Shown here: positions 27,495-37,240 of the stretch, one piece after another
Layout: the number at the start of each line of letters is the position of its first letter
Numbering within the stretch: the stretch's first letter is position 1
Assembly (NCBI GenBank): GCA_038961845.1
Contig: CP152408.1
Span: 806,001-870,000, forward strand
Origin: Xylophilus sp. GW821-FHT01B05
Lineage (GTDB): Bacteria; Pseudomonadota; Gammaproteobacteria; Burkholderiales; Burkholderiaceae_C
Direction of reading: 5' to 3'
Length of the DNA: 64,000 nt
Made by a program: the position numbers and the translations under genes
The notes under the pieces: model-generated
Told to the model about the DNA's origin: nothing
Seen by the model: only the letters and a program-made list of their open reading frames with translations
Databases searched by the model: none

Positions 27495-27589
27495 TCGACA
27501 ACTCCATCCTCTATGGCGCCGCGGGCTTCGCCGCGCTGGCGCTGTTGGTCTACCTGGTCGTAGCGCTGCTGCGTGCGGAGGACCTATGA
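27491..27589 (+). CDS. kdpF: KdpF, small subunit of the K+-transporting ATPase
   Basis: A 32-residue hydrophobic peptide starting GTG ([20 protein letters not shown]) and ending RAEDL, like KdpF (29 residues in E. coli), which stabilises the KdpABC complex in the membrane. The GTG overlaps the preceding small ORF and the stop overlaps the kdpA ATG (ATGA), so it is embedded in a coupled chain. Confidence 0.85.
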   Translation: MIDNSILYGAAGFAALALLVYLVVALLRAEDL

Positions 27590-29367
27590 CTGCTTCTGCC
27601 TGGAGCCTGCTGGCTCTGTTCCTTGTCGTGTTGCTGGCTTTGGCCTGGCCCCTGGGCCGTGGCTTGGCCGCGCTGTGCGGCGGACGCCTGCCGCGCTGGA
27701 TGCTGCGGGCCGAGGCGCCGCTGTTCAAGCTGGCGGGTGTTGACCCGGCGCAGTCCATGGGCTGGAAGCACTATGCGCTGGCGCTGCTGGCCTTTAACGC
27801 GCTGGGCGCGCTGGCGGTGTATGCGCTGCAGCGCTTGCAGGGCGTGCTGCCGCTCAACCCGCAGGGCTTTGGCGCGGTGTCGGTGGATTCGGCCTTTGAC
27901 ACCGCGGTGAGCTTTGTCTCCAACACCAACTGGCAGGGCTACTCGGGCGAAGCCACCATGGGCTACCTGGTGCAGATGCTGGGCCTGGCGGTGCAGAACT
28001 TCTTCTCTGCCGCTACCGGCATTGCGGTGGCGTTTGCGCTGATCCGCGGTTTTGCCGGGCGCTCGTCTGGCGCGGTGGGCAACTTCTGGGCCGACCTGAC
28101 CCGCATCACCACCTGGCTGCTGCTGCCCTTGTCGCTGGTGCTGGCGCTGGCCTTTGTGCAGCAGGGCACGATCCAGAACTTCGACGCCTACAAGACGGTG
28201 CAGATGCTCGAGACCGTGGCCTTCCAGCAACCCAAGACCACGGCCGACGGCCAGCCCGTGCTGGACGCCAAGGGCCAGCCGGTGCTGGAAGACGCCAAGG
28301 CCGACACCCAGACCCTGGCCATGGGCCCGGTCGCCTCGCAGGAGGCGATCAAGATGCTGGGCACCAACGGTGGCGGCTTCTTCAACGCCAACTCGGCCCA
28401 CCCGTACGAGAACCCGACGGCGCTCAGCAACCTGCTGCAGATGCTGGCGATCTTTGCCATTCCCGCCGCGTTGTGCTTTGCCTTTGGGCAAGAGGTGGGC
28501 GACCGCCGGCAAGGCTGGGCGGTGCTGGCGGCGATGACGGTGATGTTCGTGCTGGCGGTGCTGGCCGTGATCCCGGCCGAGCACGTGGCCAACCCGCTGC
28601 TGACCCACCTGGGCATGAACGGCGCGGCCGGCAATATGGAGGGCAAGGAGCTGCGCTTTGGCATAGACGCCTCGGCGCTGTTTGCAGCCATCACCACGGC
28701 GGCATCCTGCGGCGCGGTCAATGCCATGCATGACGCCTTCACGCCGCTGGGTGGCATGGTGCCGCTGGTGCTGATGCAGCTGGGCGAGGTAGTGTTTGGT
28801 GGTGTCGGCTCGGGCCTGTACGGCATGCTGGTGTTTGCCATCCTGGCGGTGTTCATCGCCGGGCTGATGATTGGCCGCACGCCTGAGTATTTGGGCAAGA
28901 AGATCGAGAGCTATGAGATGAAGATGGCCTCGATCGCGATCCTGGTCACGCCCATCCTGGCGCTGGGCGGCACCGCTGTGGCGGTGATGGCCACGGCCGG
29001 CACGGCAGGCGTTGCCAACCCGGGGCCGCATGGCTTCTCGGAGGTGCTGTATGCGCTGACCTCGGCCGCCAACAACAACGGCAGCGCCTTTGCCGGGCTG
29101 TCGGCCAACACGCCCTTCTACAACGTGTTGCTGGCGATTGCGATGTGGCTGGGCCGCTTCGCCGTCATCGTGCCGGTGCTGGCGATTGCCGGCGCGCTGG
29201 CCGCCAAGCCGCGCCTGCCGACCACGGCCGGCACCATGCCCACGCACGGCCCGCTGTTTGTCACCCTGCTGATCGGCACGGTGCTGCTGGTGGGGCTGTT
29301 GAACTACGTGCCGGCGCTGGCCCTGGGGCCGGTGGTAGAGCACCTGATGCTGTGGACCGGCCATTGA
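27586..29367 (+). CDS. kdpA: KdpA, potassium-binding/translocating subunit
   Basis: A 593-residue membrane protein with ten or so helices of the K+-channel-like superfamily. Pore regions are visible ([68 protein letters not shown]). KdpA selects K+ and passes it to KdpB. The ATG at 27586 overlaps the kdpF stop. It is a little longer than the E. coli protein (557), partly from a hydrophilic insert near residues 210-240. Confidence 0.96.
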   Translation: MTASAWSLLALFLVVLLALAWPLGRGLAALCGGRLPRWMLRAEAPLFKLAGVDPAQSMGWKHYALALLAFNALGALAVYALQRLQGVLPLNPQGFGAVSVDSAFDTAVSFVSNTNWQGYSGEATMGYLVQMLGLAVQNFFSAATGIAVAFALIRGFAGRSSGAVGNFWADLTRITTWLLLPLSLVLALAFVQQGTIQNFDAYKTVQMLETVAFQQPKTTADGQPVLDAKGQPVLEDAKADTQTLAMGPVASQEAIKMLGTNGGGFFNANSAHPYENPTALSNLLQMLAIFAIPAALCFAFGQEVGDRRQGWAVLAAMTVMFVLAVLAVIPAEHVANPLLTHLGMNGAAGNMEGKELRFGIDASALFAAITTAASCGAVNAMHDAFTPLGGMVPLVLMQLGEVVFGGVGSGLYGMLVFAILAVFIAGLMIGRTPEYLGKKIESYEMKMASIAILVTPILALGGTAVAVMATAGTAGVANPGPHGFSEVLYALTSAANNNGSAFAGLSANTPFYNVLLAIAMWLGRFAVIVPVLAIAGALAAKPRLPTTAGTMPTHGPLFVTLLIGTVLLVGLLNYVPALALGPVVEHLMLWTGH

Positions 29368-29381
29368 GCCCGGAGAAACTC

Positions 29382-31469
29382 ATGAACACGCAAACTTCCT
29401 TCTCGCTGTTCGACCCGGTGCTGCTGCGCCCCGCGCTGGCACAGGCCTTCGCCAAGCTGAACCCACGGGTGCAGTGGCGCAACCCGGTGATGTTCGTCGT
29501 CTATGTCGGCAGCATCCTGACCACGCTGCTGGCGGTGGAAGCCGCACGCGGGCATGGCGAGGCCTCTTTTGGCTTTGTTGCCAGCGTGGCGGTGTGGCTC
29601 TGGTTCACGGTGCTGTTCGCCAACTTTGCCGAGGCCATGGCTGAAGGCCGCGCGCAGGCCCAGGCGGCCTCTCTACGTGGTCTGCAAAAGGCGGCCTGGG
29701 CCAAGAAGTTCCAGCACACGGCCAAGCCCTTGCACGGCTCTGCCTGGCTGCCCGAGCAGGCCGACAACCTGCGCCGTGGCGACATGGTGCTGGTGGAGGC
29801 GGGCGACATGGTGCCGCTGGACGGCGAGGTGGTGGAGGGCGTGGCCTCGGTCGATGAATCCGCCATCACAGGCGAATCCGCCCCTGTGATCCGCGAGGCG
29901 GGCGGTGATTTCTCTGCCGTCACCGGCGGCACGCGCGTGCTGTCGGACTGGCTGGTGGTGCGCATCGCCGTGAACCCGGGCGAGGGCTTTATCGACCGCA
30001 TGATCGGCATGGTCGAGAGCGCCAAGCGCCAGAAGACGCCCAACGAGATCGCGCTCAACATCTTGCTGGTGGCGCTGACCATCGTGTTCCTGGTGGTGAC
30101 GGCCGCGCTGCTGCCGTATTCGATCTTCAGCGTGCAGGCCACGCAGTCCGGCCAGGTGGTGACCATCACCGCGCTGATCGCGCTGCTGGTGTGCCTGATC
30201 CCGACCACTATCGGCGGCCTGCTGTCGGCCATTGGCGTGGCCGGCATGAGCCGCATGATGCAGGCCAATGTGATCGCGACATCGGGCCGCGCGGTAGAGG
30301 CCGCGGGCGATGTGGACGTGCTGCTGCTCGACAAGACCGGCACCATCACCCACGGCAACCGCCAGGCATCGAGCTTTGTCGCGGCACCAGGCCAGAACGA
30401 GGCCGGCGTGGCGCGCACCGCGCTGCTGGCATCGCTGGCCGACGAGACGCCCGAGGGCCGCAGCATCGTGGCGCTGGCGCGCCGCCTGGGGGTGGAAGAG
30501 CCGGCCGCGGCTGGTGCCCAGTTCGTGCCCTTTACCGCGCAAACGCGCATGAGCGGCGTCGACCTGCCGGCGGAAGACGGCAGTGGCATGCGCCAGATCC
30601 GCAAGGGCGCGGCAGACGCCATTCGCCGCTATGTAGAAGCGCTGGGTGGCAGCATGCCGGCAGCAGTGGTGCGCGCATCGGAAGACATCGCGCGCCGTGG
30701 CAGCACGCCGCTGGTGGTGATCGATGGCACGCGGGTGATGGGCACGGTCGAGCTGAAGGACATCGTCAAGTCCGGCATCCGCGAGCGCTTTGCCGAGCTG
30801 CGCCGCATGGGCATCAAGACGGTGATGATCACCGGCGACAACAAGCTCACCGCATCGGCCATTGCCGCCGAGGCCGGCGTGGACGATTTCCTGGCCGAGG
30901 CCACGCCAGAAGACAAACTGGCGCTGATCCGCGGCTACCAGGCCGAAGGCCGGCTGGTGGCCATGACCGGCGACGGCACCAACGACGCACCCGCGCTGGC
31001 CCAGGCCGACGTGGCCGTGGCCATGAACACCGGCACCCAGGCCGCGAAAGAGGCCGGCAACATGGTCGACCTGGACAGCAACCCGACCAAACTGCTGGAG
31101 GTGGTGGAGACCGGCAAGGCGCTGCTCATGACGCGCGGCTCGCTCACCACCTTCTCGATTGCCAACGACGTGGCCAAGTACTTCGCCATCCTGCCGGCGA
31201 TCTTTGTCACCACCTACCCGCAGCTGTCCGCGCTCAACGTGATGCACCTGGCCAGCCCCAGCTCGGCGATTTTGTCGGCGGTGATCTTCAACGCGTTGGT
31301 GATCGTGTTCCTGATCCCGCTGGCGCTGAAGGGCGTGAAGTACCGCGCCATTGGCGCCGCCGCGCTGCTGCGCCGCAACCTGGCCATCTACGGCCTGGGC
31401 GGGCTGATCGTGCCCTTTGTCGGCATCAAGCTGATCGACCTGTTGCTGGTCGCGCTGCACCTCACCTGA
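29382..31469 (+). CDS. kdpB: KdpB, P-type ATPase subunit
   Basis: A 695-residue P-type ATPase. It shows the TGES phosphatase motif ([16 protein letters not shown]), the phosphorylation site [10 protein letters not shown] with Asp317, and the hinge [22 protein letters not shown]. KdpB hydrolyses ATP to drive K+ taken up through KdpA. The ATG at 29382 lies 6 nt after CGGAGAA. Domain order and length are normal for the family. Confidence 0.97.
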   Translation: MNTQTSFSLFDPVLLRPALAQAFAKLNPRVQWRNPVMFVVYVGSILTTLLAVEAARGHGEASFGFVASVAVWLWFTVLFANFAEAMAEGRAQAQAASLRGLQKAAWAKKFQHTAKPLHGSAWLPEQADNLRRGDMVLVEAGDMVPLDGEVVEGVASVDESAITGESAPVIREAGGDFSAVTGGTRVLSDWLVVRIAVNPGEGFIDRMIGMVESAKRQKTPNEIALNILLVALTIVFLVVTAALLPYSIFSVQATQSGQVVTITALIALLVCLIPTTIGGLLSAIGVAGMSRMMQANVIATSGRAVEAAGDVDVLLLDKTGTITHGNRQASSFVAAPGQNEAGVARTALLASLADETPEGRSIVALARRLGVEEPAAAGAQFVPFTAQTRMSGVDLPAEDGSGMRQIRKGAADAIRRYVEALGGSMPAAVVRASEDIARRGSTPLVVIDGTRVMGTVELKDIVKSGIRERFAELRRMGIKTVMITGDNKLTASAIAAEAGVDDFLAEATPEDKLALIRGYQAEGRLVAMTGDGTNDAPALAQADVAVAMNTGTQAAKEAGNMVDLDSNPTKLLEVVETGKALLMTRGSLTTFSIANDVAKYFAILPAIFVTTYPQLSALNVMHLASPSSAILSAVIFNALVIVFLIPLALKGVKYRAIGAAALLRRNLAIYGLGGLIVPFVGIKLIDLLLVALHLT

Positions 31470-31483
31470 GATTGGAGATTGTC

Positions 31484-32065
31484 ATGAAAGCCATCCTGCG
31501 CCCTGCGCTCAGCCTGTTCGTCGCGCTGTCGGTTTTGACCGGCATCGCCTACCCGCTGGTCGTCACCGGCATTTCCAAAGCGGCCTTTCCCAGCCAGGCG
31601 GCTGGTAGCTTGCTGGTGCGCGACGGCAAGACCGTTGGCTCCAGCCTGATCGGCCAGCCCTTCTCCGACCCCGGCCACTTCTGGAGCCGCCCATCGGCTA
31701 CCGCGCCCCAGCCCTACAACGCCGCCGCATCCGGTGGCGCCAACCTGGGGCCGACCAACCCGGCGCTGGTTGATGCCGTCAAGGCCCGTATCGAAGCCCT
31801 GCGCGCCGCCGACCCGGGCAACACCACGCCGGTACCGGCCGACCTGGTCACCAGCTCGGCCAGCGGGCTCGACCCGCACATCAGCCCCGAAGCCGCGCAC
31901 TACCAGGTGGCCCGCGTGGCGCGGGTGCGTGGCCTGTCGCCGGACAAGGTGCAGGCGCTGATAGCGGCGCACACAGAGCCGGCCTTTGGCGGCTTCTTCG
32001 GGCAGGCGCGGGTCAATGTGCTGGAGTTGAATCTGGCTTTGGATGGTCCTCTTCAAAAACAATAG
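31484..32065 (+). CDS. kdpC: KdpC, assembly subunit of the K+-transporting ATPase
   Basis: A 193-residue protein with one N-terminal membrane helix and the conserved KdpC segments (FWSRPSAT, YNAAASGGANLGPTNPALV, VTSSASGLDPHISPEAAHYQVARVA split over the middle, and N-V-L-E-L-N near the end). It stabilises KdpB and aids ATP binding. ATG 31484 follows TTGGAGATT. A palindromic repeat begins at the stop codon and a family R repeat follows before kdpD. Confidence 0.95.
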   Translation: MKAILRPALSLFVALSVLTGIAYPLVVTGISKAAFPSQAAGSLLVRDGKTVGSSLIGQPFSDPGHFWSRPSATAPQPYNAAASGGANLGPTNPALVDAVKARIEALRAADPGNTTPVPADLVTSSASGLDPHISPEAAHYQVARVARVRGLSPDKVQALIAAHTEPAFGGFFGQARVNVLELNLALDGPLQKQ

Positions 32066-32106
32066 CTAGTAGCCCAGGCGGTACCTGGGCTAGAGCCACT
32101 TTTGGC
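32063..32106 (-). repeat. Short palindromic intergenic repeat, family S, copy 1
   Basis: TAGCCCAGG (32070-32078) pairs with CCTGGGCTA (32084-32092), flanked by AGCTA on one side and GAGCCACTTTT on the other. Read on the minus strand it matches the other S copies (AAAAGTGGCTCTAGCCCAGGT...). It starts at the kdpC stop codon and may act as a transcript-end hairpin. Confidence 0.75.
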
Positions 32107-32146
32107 TTAAAAACAGCGCCGGTGGTAGGCTGGCCCTCGGACTCAT

Positions 32147-32560
32147 CTCTTTGAAGGTCTTGTGATCTATTTGATAGTTCTTCCGTCTTGCCGGGTTTCG
32201 ATACAGGGCCGAGCGCAGCGATGGCCCGTGTGGCTGTCCTGGGTCCCCTCGGGATGCGCCGAGGAGCGCAGCGGCAGGCGGATAAGGGATCGCCCTTGTT
32301 TGAGCGAAGCGAGTTTGGGCGATACCCCGCCTGACGCGAGCACCGCAGGTTGCCCCGAAGCGAAGCGCAGGGGACGCAGCACGTGGGGTCGCCCTTTCTT
32401 TGGTGACTTTCTTTCGGCGACGCGAAAGAAAGTTACTCGCCCGCCGGGGCGAACTCCCGGCACCCGCCGCCTGCAAGGCTCCCAAGCTCTTGAACGAAAT
32501 CCGCCCGGCACCCGCCGCCTGCAAGGCACCCCGCGCCGGGATATCTCAAAGACCTTGAAA
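32147..32560. repeat. Dispersed mosaic repeat, family R, copy 2 (between kdpC and kdpD)
   Basis: Left end TTTGAAGGTCTTGTGAT and right end GGGATATCTCAAAGACCTTGAAA are inverted. The internal hairpin ACTTTCTTTCG/CGAAAGAAAGT (32406-32416 with 32423-32433) has the alternative stem sequence to copy 1 but pairs equally well. GAGCGCAGCGA and GAGCGAAGCGAG modules are present. The kdpD start codon follows the right end without a gap. Confidence 0.8.
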
Positions 32561-35355
32561 TGCCTGACCGCCCCAACCCCGACGCCCTAATCGCCCAAAT
32601 CCGCGGCGAAGAAGCCCAGGCGCGCCGCGGCCGCCTGCGCGTCTACCTGGGCGCCAACGCCGGCGTGGGCAAGACCTACGCCATGCTGGGCGCGGCGCAG
32701 CGTGCGCACCAGTCCGGCCGCGAGGTGCTGGTGGGCCTGGTCGAAACCCATGGCCGCGCCGAGACCGAGGCACTGCTGGCCGGCCTGACGGTGCTGCCGC
32801 GCCAGCCGCTGGAGTGGCGCGGCCGCACCCTGCCTGAATTTGATCTGGACGCAGCCCTGGCGCAAAAGCCAGAGCTGCTGCTGCTCGACGAGCTGGCCCA
32901 CGCCAACGTGCCCGGCGCGCGCCACACCAAGCGCTGGCAGGATGTGGAGGAGTTGCAGGCCGCCGGCATCGAGGTCTGGACCGCGCTCAACGTGCAGCAC
33001 CTGGAAAGCCTCAACGGCACGGTCGGCGCCATCACCGGCGTGCGCGTGCAAGAGACCGTGCCCGACACCGTGCTGGACGCCGCCGACGAAGTGGTGCTGG
33101 TCGATGTCACCCCCGACGAACTGCTGTCGCGCCTGGCCGCTGGCAAGGTGTATTTGCCGCAGCAGGCCGAGCGCGCCGCGCACAACTTCTTTCGCAAGGG
33201 CAACCTGATCGCGCTGCGCGAGCTGGCGCTGCGCCGCACCGCCGAGCACGTGGAAGACGACGTGCGCAGCTACCGCGTGGAATCCGGCGCCGGCCCGGGC
33301 CCGCACGGCGCGGCGCAGACGCAGGACGCCTGGAACACCTCCGGCAGCATCCTGGCCTGCGTCGGCCACCGCGAGGGCGCCGAGCAAACCGTGCGCGCCG
33401 CCGCGCGCCTGGCCGGCCAGCTCAACGTGCAGTGGTACGCCGCCTATGTCGAGACACCGCGCCTGGCGCGCCTGCCCAAGGCCGAGCGCGACCGCGTGCT
33501 GGCGGTGCTGCAACTGGCGCAAGAGCTGGGCGCCGAAACCTCGGTGCTGGCCGCCACCGACGCCGCCGAGGCGCTGGTGGCGCAGGCCCGCGCGCGCAAC
33601 TGCGCCATGCTGGTGCTGGGCCGGCCCGGCACCCGGCTCGACAGCTGGAAGGCGCAGGTGCGCCAGTGGTTGCCACCGGCCCTGGCCGACGGCACCCTGG
33701 GCCGCACCGGCAGCATGCACCAGCGCATCGCGCGGCTCGCGCCCACGCTGGACCTGCTGGAGGCCGCGCCCGCCGCCAGCAGCCGCAGCCTGCGCCCGCC
33801 CTCCGGCACGGCCACTGACAGCACGGGCCCGGGCCATGAAGCGCTGCCGGAACAGGGCTGGCAGGGCTACGCCTGGGCGGCGGCCGGCGGCGTGGCGATC
33901 ACGCTGCTGGCGCGGCCGCTGTCCGGCGCGCTGGAGCTGAGCAACATCGTCATGCTGTTCTTGCTGGGCGTGCTGGGCGTGGCCATGCGCTGGGGGCGCG
34001 GGCCGGCGGCATTCGCGGCGCTGCTCAACGTGCTGCTGTTCGACTTCTTCTTCGTCGCGCCGCGCATGTCCTTCTCGGTCAGCGACGTGCAGTACCTGCT
34101 GACCTTCGCCGTGATGCTGGTGGTGGGGCTTACCGCCGGCCAGCTCACCGCCGGGCTGCGCTTTCAGGCGCGCATTGCCGCCAGCCGCGAGCAGCGCGCA
34201 CATGCGCTGTTCGCGCTCACACGCGACCTGTCGGCGGCGATGCAGACCGAGCAGGTCGCAGCCTTGGGCGTGGCCGCCGTGCTGCAGACCTTTGGCGGTC
34301 AGGCCCGCGTGCTGCTGCCCGACCAGGACGACCGCCTGGCCTTCCCGGCCGACGCACCGCCCGGCCTGGATGCCAGCGTGGCCGACTGGACGCTGCGCAA
34401 CGGCCAGAGCGCCGGCCTGGCCACCGCCACGCTGGCGGCCCACCCCTGGCACTACGTGCCGCTGCAGGCGCCGATGCGCGTGCGCGGCGTGCTCGCGCTG
34501 CAACCGGCGCAGCCGCGCTGGCTGCTGATCCCCGAGCAGCGCCAGCAGTTGCAGACGCTGGCGCGCCAGATCGCCATCGCGCTGGAGCGCGTGCACTACG
34601 TCGAGGTCGCGCAGCAGGCCGTGGTCGAGATGGAATCCGAGCGCCTGCGCAACGCGCTGCTGGCCGCGCTGTCGCATGACGTGCGCACGCCGCTCACGGC
34701 ACTCATTGGCCTGGCTGAAGCGCTGCGCGCCTCGCAGCCGCCGCTGGCGGCCGAGCAGGCCGACATGGCCGGCGCCGTGGTCGAGCAGGCGCGCGCCCTG
34801 CACGTGCTGGTGCACAACCTGCTGGACATGGCGCGCCTGCAAAGCGGCGGCGTGCACCTGCGCAGCGAATGGCAGTCGGTAGAGGAAGTGGCTGGCGCCG
34901 CCATCCGCGCCGCAGGCGCCGCGCTGGCCGGGCACGCGGTGCAAACCCGCTTCCCGCCCGATCTGCCGCTGGTGGAATTTGATGCGGTGCTGATCGAGCG
35001 CGTGCTGGTCAACCTGCTGGAGAACGCCGCGCGCTACGGCGCCCCGCCCATCGTGCTGGCCGCGCATGCCACGCCCGATACGCTGGTGCTGTCGGTGCGT
35101 GACCATGGCCCCGGCCTGCCGGCGGCAGTGCAGGGTCGTGAGCACACGCTGTTTGACAAGTTCACCCGCGGCGCCAGCGAATCGGCCACGCCCGGCATCG
35201 GCCTGGGCCTGGCCATTGCGCGCGCCATCGTCGAGGCGCACCGTGGCAGCATTGGCGCGGCCACCGTGCCCGAGGGCGGCGCAGAATTCACGGTTACGCT
35301 GCCGCGCCGCCCGCCACCGGAGCTGGACGACATCCCCGACGTGCCCGAACCCTGA
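32560..35355 (+). CDS. kdpD: KdpD, sensor histidine kinase for K+ limitation/turgor
   Basis: A 931-residue sensor kinase. The N-terminal KdpD domain has a Walker A (GANAGVGKTY, 31-40) and ELAHANVPGARHTKRWQDV. A universal-stress-like domain follows (to about 400), then four closely spaced membrane helices (about 430-530), a GAF-like region, the H-box ALSHDVRTPLTAL with His706 and the N/G ATPase boxes (NLLENAARYG, DHGPGLP, GIGLGLAIARAI). The ATG lies at the right end of an R repeat and has no ribosome site. The next in-frame start would cut the conserved N-terminus, so 32560 is kept. It acts on KdpE. Confidence 0.95.
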   Translation: MPDRPNPDALIAQIRGEEAQARRGRLRVYLGANAGVGKTYAMLGAAQRAHQSGREVLVGLVETHGRAETEALLAGLTVLPRQPLEWRGRTLPEFDLDAALAQKPELLLLDELAHANVPGARHTKRWQDVEELQAAGIEVWTALNVQHLESLNGTVGAITGVRVQETVPDTVLDAADEVVLVDVTPDELLSRLAAGKVYLPQQAERAAHNFFRKGNLIALRELALRRTAEHVEDDVRSYRVESGAGPGPHGAAQTQDAWNTSGSILACVGHREGAEQTVRAAARLAGQLNVQWYAAYVETPRLARLPKAERDRVLAVLQLAQELGAETSVLAATDAAEALVAQARARNCAMLVLGRPGTRLDSWKAQVRQWLPPALADGTLGRTGSMHQRIARLAPTLDLLEAAPAASSRSLRPPSGTATDSTGPGHEALPEQGWQGYAWAAAGGVAITLLARPLSGALELSNIVMLFLLGVLGVAMRWGRGPAAFAALLNVLLFDFFFVAPRMSFSVSDVQYLLTFAVMLVVGLTAGQLTAGLRFQARIAASREQRAHALFALTRDLSAAMQTEQVAALGVAAVLQTFGGQARVLLPDQDDRLAFPADAPPGLDASVADWTLRNGQSAGLATATLAAHPWHYVPLQAPMRVRGVLALQPAQPRWLLIPEQRQQLQTLARQIAIALERVHYVEVAQQAVVEMESERLRNALLAALSHDVRTPLTALIGLAEALRASQPPLAAEQADMAGAVVEQARALHVLVHNLLDMARLQSGGVHLRSEWQSVEEVAGAAIRAAGAALAGHAVQTRFPPDLPLVEFDAVLIERVLVNLLENAARYGAPPIVLAAHATPDTLVLSVRDHGPGLPAAVQGREHTLFDKFTRGASESATPGIGLGLAIARAIVEAHRGSIGAATVPEGGAEFTVTLPRRPPPELDDIPDVPEP

Positions 35356-35358
35356 CCC

Positions 35359-36051
35359 ATGCCCGCACCCACCGCCATCGTGATCGAGGACGAGCCGCAG
35401 ATCCGCCGCTTTGTGCGCGCAGCGCTGGAGGCCGAAGGCTGGCAGGTGTTCGAGGCCGGCACCGCGCGCCAGGGCCTGGCCGACGCCGGCACGCGCAAGC
35501 CCGATCTGCTGGTGCTGGACCTGGGCCTGCCCGACGGCGACGGCCTGGACCTGATCCGCGACGTGCGCGGCTGGTCGGTGGTGCCCATCATCGTGCTGTC
35601 GGCCCGCATCGACGAGGCCGACAAGATCGCCGCGCTGGACGCCGGCGCCGACGACTACCTGACCAAGCCCTTCGGCACCGGCGAGCTGCTGGCCCGCGTG
35701 CGCGCCAACCTGCGCCGCCCGCGCGCCGCTGGCAGCACGGCAGAAGACGCCGGCCTGTTCCGCTTCGGCGAGGTCGAGGTCGACGCCCAGGCCCGCATCG
35801 TGCGCCGCGCCGGCAGCGAGGTGCACCTCACGCCCATCGAATACCGCCTGCTCGCCCAACTGGTGGCCCAGCCCGGCCGCGTGCTGACGCACCGCCAACT
35901 GCTGCGCGAGGTCTGGGGCCCATCGCATGCCGAGCAAAGCCACTACCTGCGCATCTACATGGGCCACCTGCGGCAGAAGCTGGAGGCCGACCCGGCGCAG
36001 CCGCGGCACCTGCTGACGGAGACCGGCGTGGGCTACCGGCTGGTGGTTTAA
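35359..36051 (+). CDS. kdpE: KdpE, OmpR-family response regulator
   Basis: A 230-residue regulator. The receiver has Asp54 in VLDLGLPDGDG and Lys in TKPFGTGELLARV. The C-terminal winged helix shows LTPIEYRLLAQLVAQPGRVL and a YLRIYMGHLRQKLE recognition region, both KdpE-like. It starts 3 bp after kdpD and should activate kdpFABC from the T-rich site near 27280. Confidence 0.96.
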   Translation: MPAPTAIVIEDEPQIRRFVRAALEAEGWQVFEAGTARQGLADAGTRKPDLLVLDLGLPDGDGLDLIRDVRGWSVVPIIVLSARIDEADKIAALDAGADDYLTKPFGTGELLARVRANLRRPRAAGSTAEDAGLFRFGEVEVDAQARIVRRAGSEVHLTPIEYRLLAQLVAQPGRVLTHRQLLREVWGPSHAEQSHYLRIYMGHLRQKLEADPAQPRHLLTETGVGYRLVV

Positions 36052-36052
36052 G

Positions 36053-36120
36053 GTTTTTGCTAAAAAGTGCCTCTAGCCCAGGTGCGGCCTGGGCTTATAG
36101 CTATCTATTTGATAGTTTTA
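36053..36120 (+). repeat. Short palindromic intergenic repeat, family S, copy 2
   Basis: CTAGCCCAGG-TGCGG-CCTGGGCTTATAG preceded by AAAAAGTGC and followed by CTATCTATTTGATAGTTTTA. It begins right after the kdpE stop and runs to the end of the small minus-strand gene, so it may end transcripts from both sides. Confidence 0.75.
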
Positions 36121-36335
36121 GCAGGGCGAAGGCGCCTGCAGATCGCGTGCCCCACGATGGCCAGCCCCACCAGAAGCACAGGCAACTCACCAGCCCAGGA
36201 CGCATGCGAGGCCGGCAGCAGCAGCTCGACAAGCCGATCGACCCAGCAACTGGTGCGGCACATGCGCTGGCCCGTCACCATCAGGGCCAGGCCTATGAGG
36301 CTGCATGTGATGCCGATGCCAAGTTCCACCTTCAC
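36105..36335 (-). CDS. Small two-span membrane protein, function unknown
   Basis: A 76-residue product starting GTG, with AAGGAG 8 nt upstream. It has two hydrophobic segments (GIGITCSLIGLALMVTG near the start and LPVLLVGLAIVGHAI near the end) and a basic tail. The good ribosome site and the two clean helices argue for a real gene, though I recognise no family. Its 3' end overlaps the last bases of the S repeat. It is alone between kdpE and an SDR gene. Confidence 0.5.
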   Translation of the reverse strand: MKVELGIGITCSLIGLALMVTGQRMCRTSCWVDRLVELLLPASHASWAGELPVLLVGLAIVGHAICRRLRPAKTIK

Positions 36336-36391
36336 TGACCCACTCCTTGCCCTTGCTGTTTTCCTACGGGCCGGTCATCGCAAACACGTTC

Positions 36392-37147
36392 TCAGTCCGG
36401 CGTCTTGATTGCGGACAGCATTGCGAAGACGTCGCCATAGCTGCCATTCGCCTCGGCGAAGCGCAAGAATTTGGCCCGTTCCACGATGACTTCCTTGGGC
36501 GTTTGCTCGCCATGCAAAAGCGCAAGTGCTTCGTCAAGGAAATCGTTCAAAGGCATGGCGTGTTCGGCATGTTCTTGGCCGAACAATGTCGTGCGCACGC
36601 CCGGGGGGGCAATCTCAATCACGCGCACAGAAGTGTCGGCGAGCTGAAAGCGCAGGCTTTCGGTAAACGAATGGACGGCTGCCTTTGTGGCGCCATAGGT
36701 CAGGGCTGAAGGGAACGGGACAAATGCCAAGGCCGAGCTGACATTGATGATGAAACTATTGTCCTTCGCCGCAAGCTGGGGCAAGAACGCGTACGTCATA
36801 CGGATAGTGCCAAGAAGGTTGACTGCGACGGACTCCTCTGCCACCTTGAGTGAACCAGCGTCCAGGATGCTTTCGGGCAGCATGATTCCCGCGTTGTTGA
36901 TGACAACATTCAAGTCCGGGTAGCGGGCGGCAACCAGCTCGCTCGCCGCGACGATGGACTGGGCGTCTGCAACGTCGAGTTCGAGGGCTTCAATACCTGG
37001 ATGATCATTCGTGATCTGTTGAAGCAAGGCCTTGCGCCGGCCGGCGACGATCACCTTGTTGCCAGCTTTATGAAAACGCAGCGCAAGGCCGAGTCCTATG
37101 CCTGAGGTGGAGCCAGTGATGAGAATGGTGTTGCCAGAGGGCTTCAT
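36392..37147 (-). CDS. Short-chain dehydrogenase/reductase, DltE-like
   Basis: A 251-residue classical SDR. It has the nucleotide-binding TGSTSGIG (about 11-18), NNAG near residue 88, the Ser in INVSSALAF and the catalytic YGATK. The C-terminus lacks a typical substrate loop signature, so the substrate is unknown. It is divergent from a TetR gene across a 93-bp intergenic region containing two similar palindromes, so it is probably repressed by that regulator. Confidence 0.85.
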   Translation of the reverse strand: MKPSGNTILITGSTSGIGLGLALRFHKAGNKVIVAGRRKALLQQITNDHPGIEALELDVADAQSIVAASELVAARYPDLNVVINNAGIMLPESILDAGSLKVAEESVAVNLLGTIRMTYAFLPQLAAKDNSFIINVSSALAFVPFPSALTYGATKAAVHSFTESLRFQLADTSVRVIEIAPPGVRTTLFGQEHAEHAMPLNDFLDEALALLHGEQTPKEVIVERAKFLRFAEANGSYGDVFAMLSAIKTPD

Positions 37148-37185
37148 GTGCTTTGCGCGATTCGCGTCCGGTTAAAATTGATAAA

Positions 37186-37229
37186 TGGACGGTTGTCCAC
37201 TTAACTCAAGTCTATCGGACAATTGTCCG
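37186..37229. promoter_or_regulatory. Paired palindromic operators for the TetR regulator
   Basis: TGGACGGTTGTCCA (37186-37199) and CGGACAATTGTCCG (37216-37229) share the GGAC-N4-GTCC half-sites and have centres exactly 30 bp apart, three helical turns. They lie between the divergent SDR and TetR genes, where a TetR protein would control both. Confidence 0.75.
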
Positions 37230-37240
37230 TTTTTTAAAAA

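Noticed and set aside
27550..29364. 604-codon minus-strand frame opposite kdpA
   Set aside because: Shadow frame; kdpA on the plus strand has full family motifs.
32587..36009. 1140-codon minus-strand frame
   Set aside because: Antisense shadow of kdpD and kdpE; composition is biased and no motif is present.
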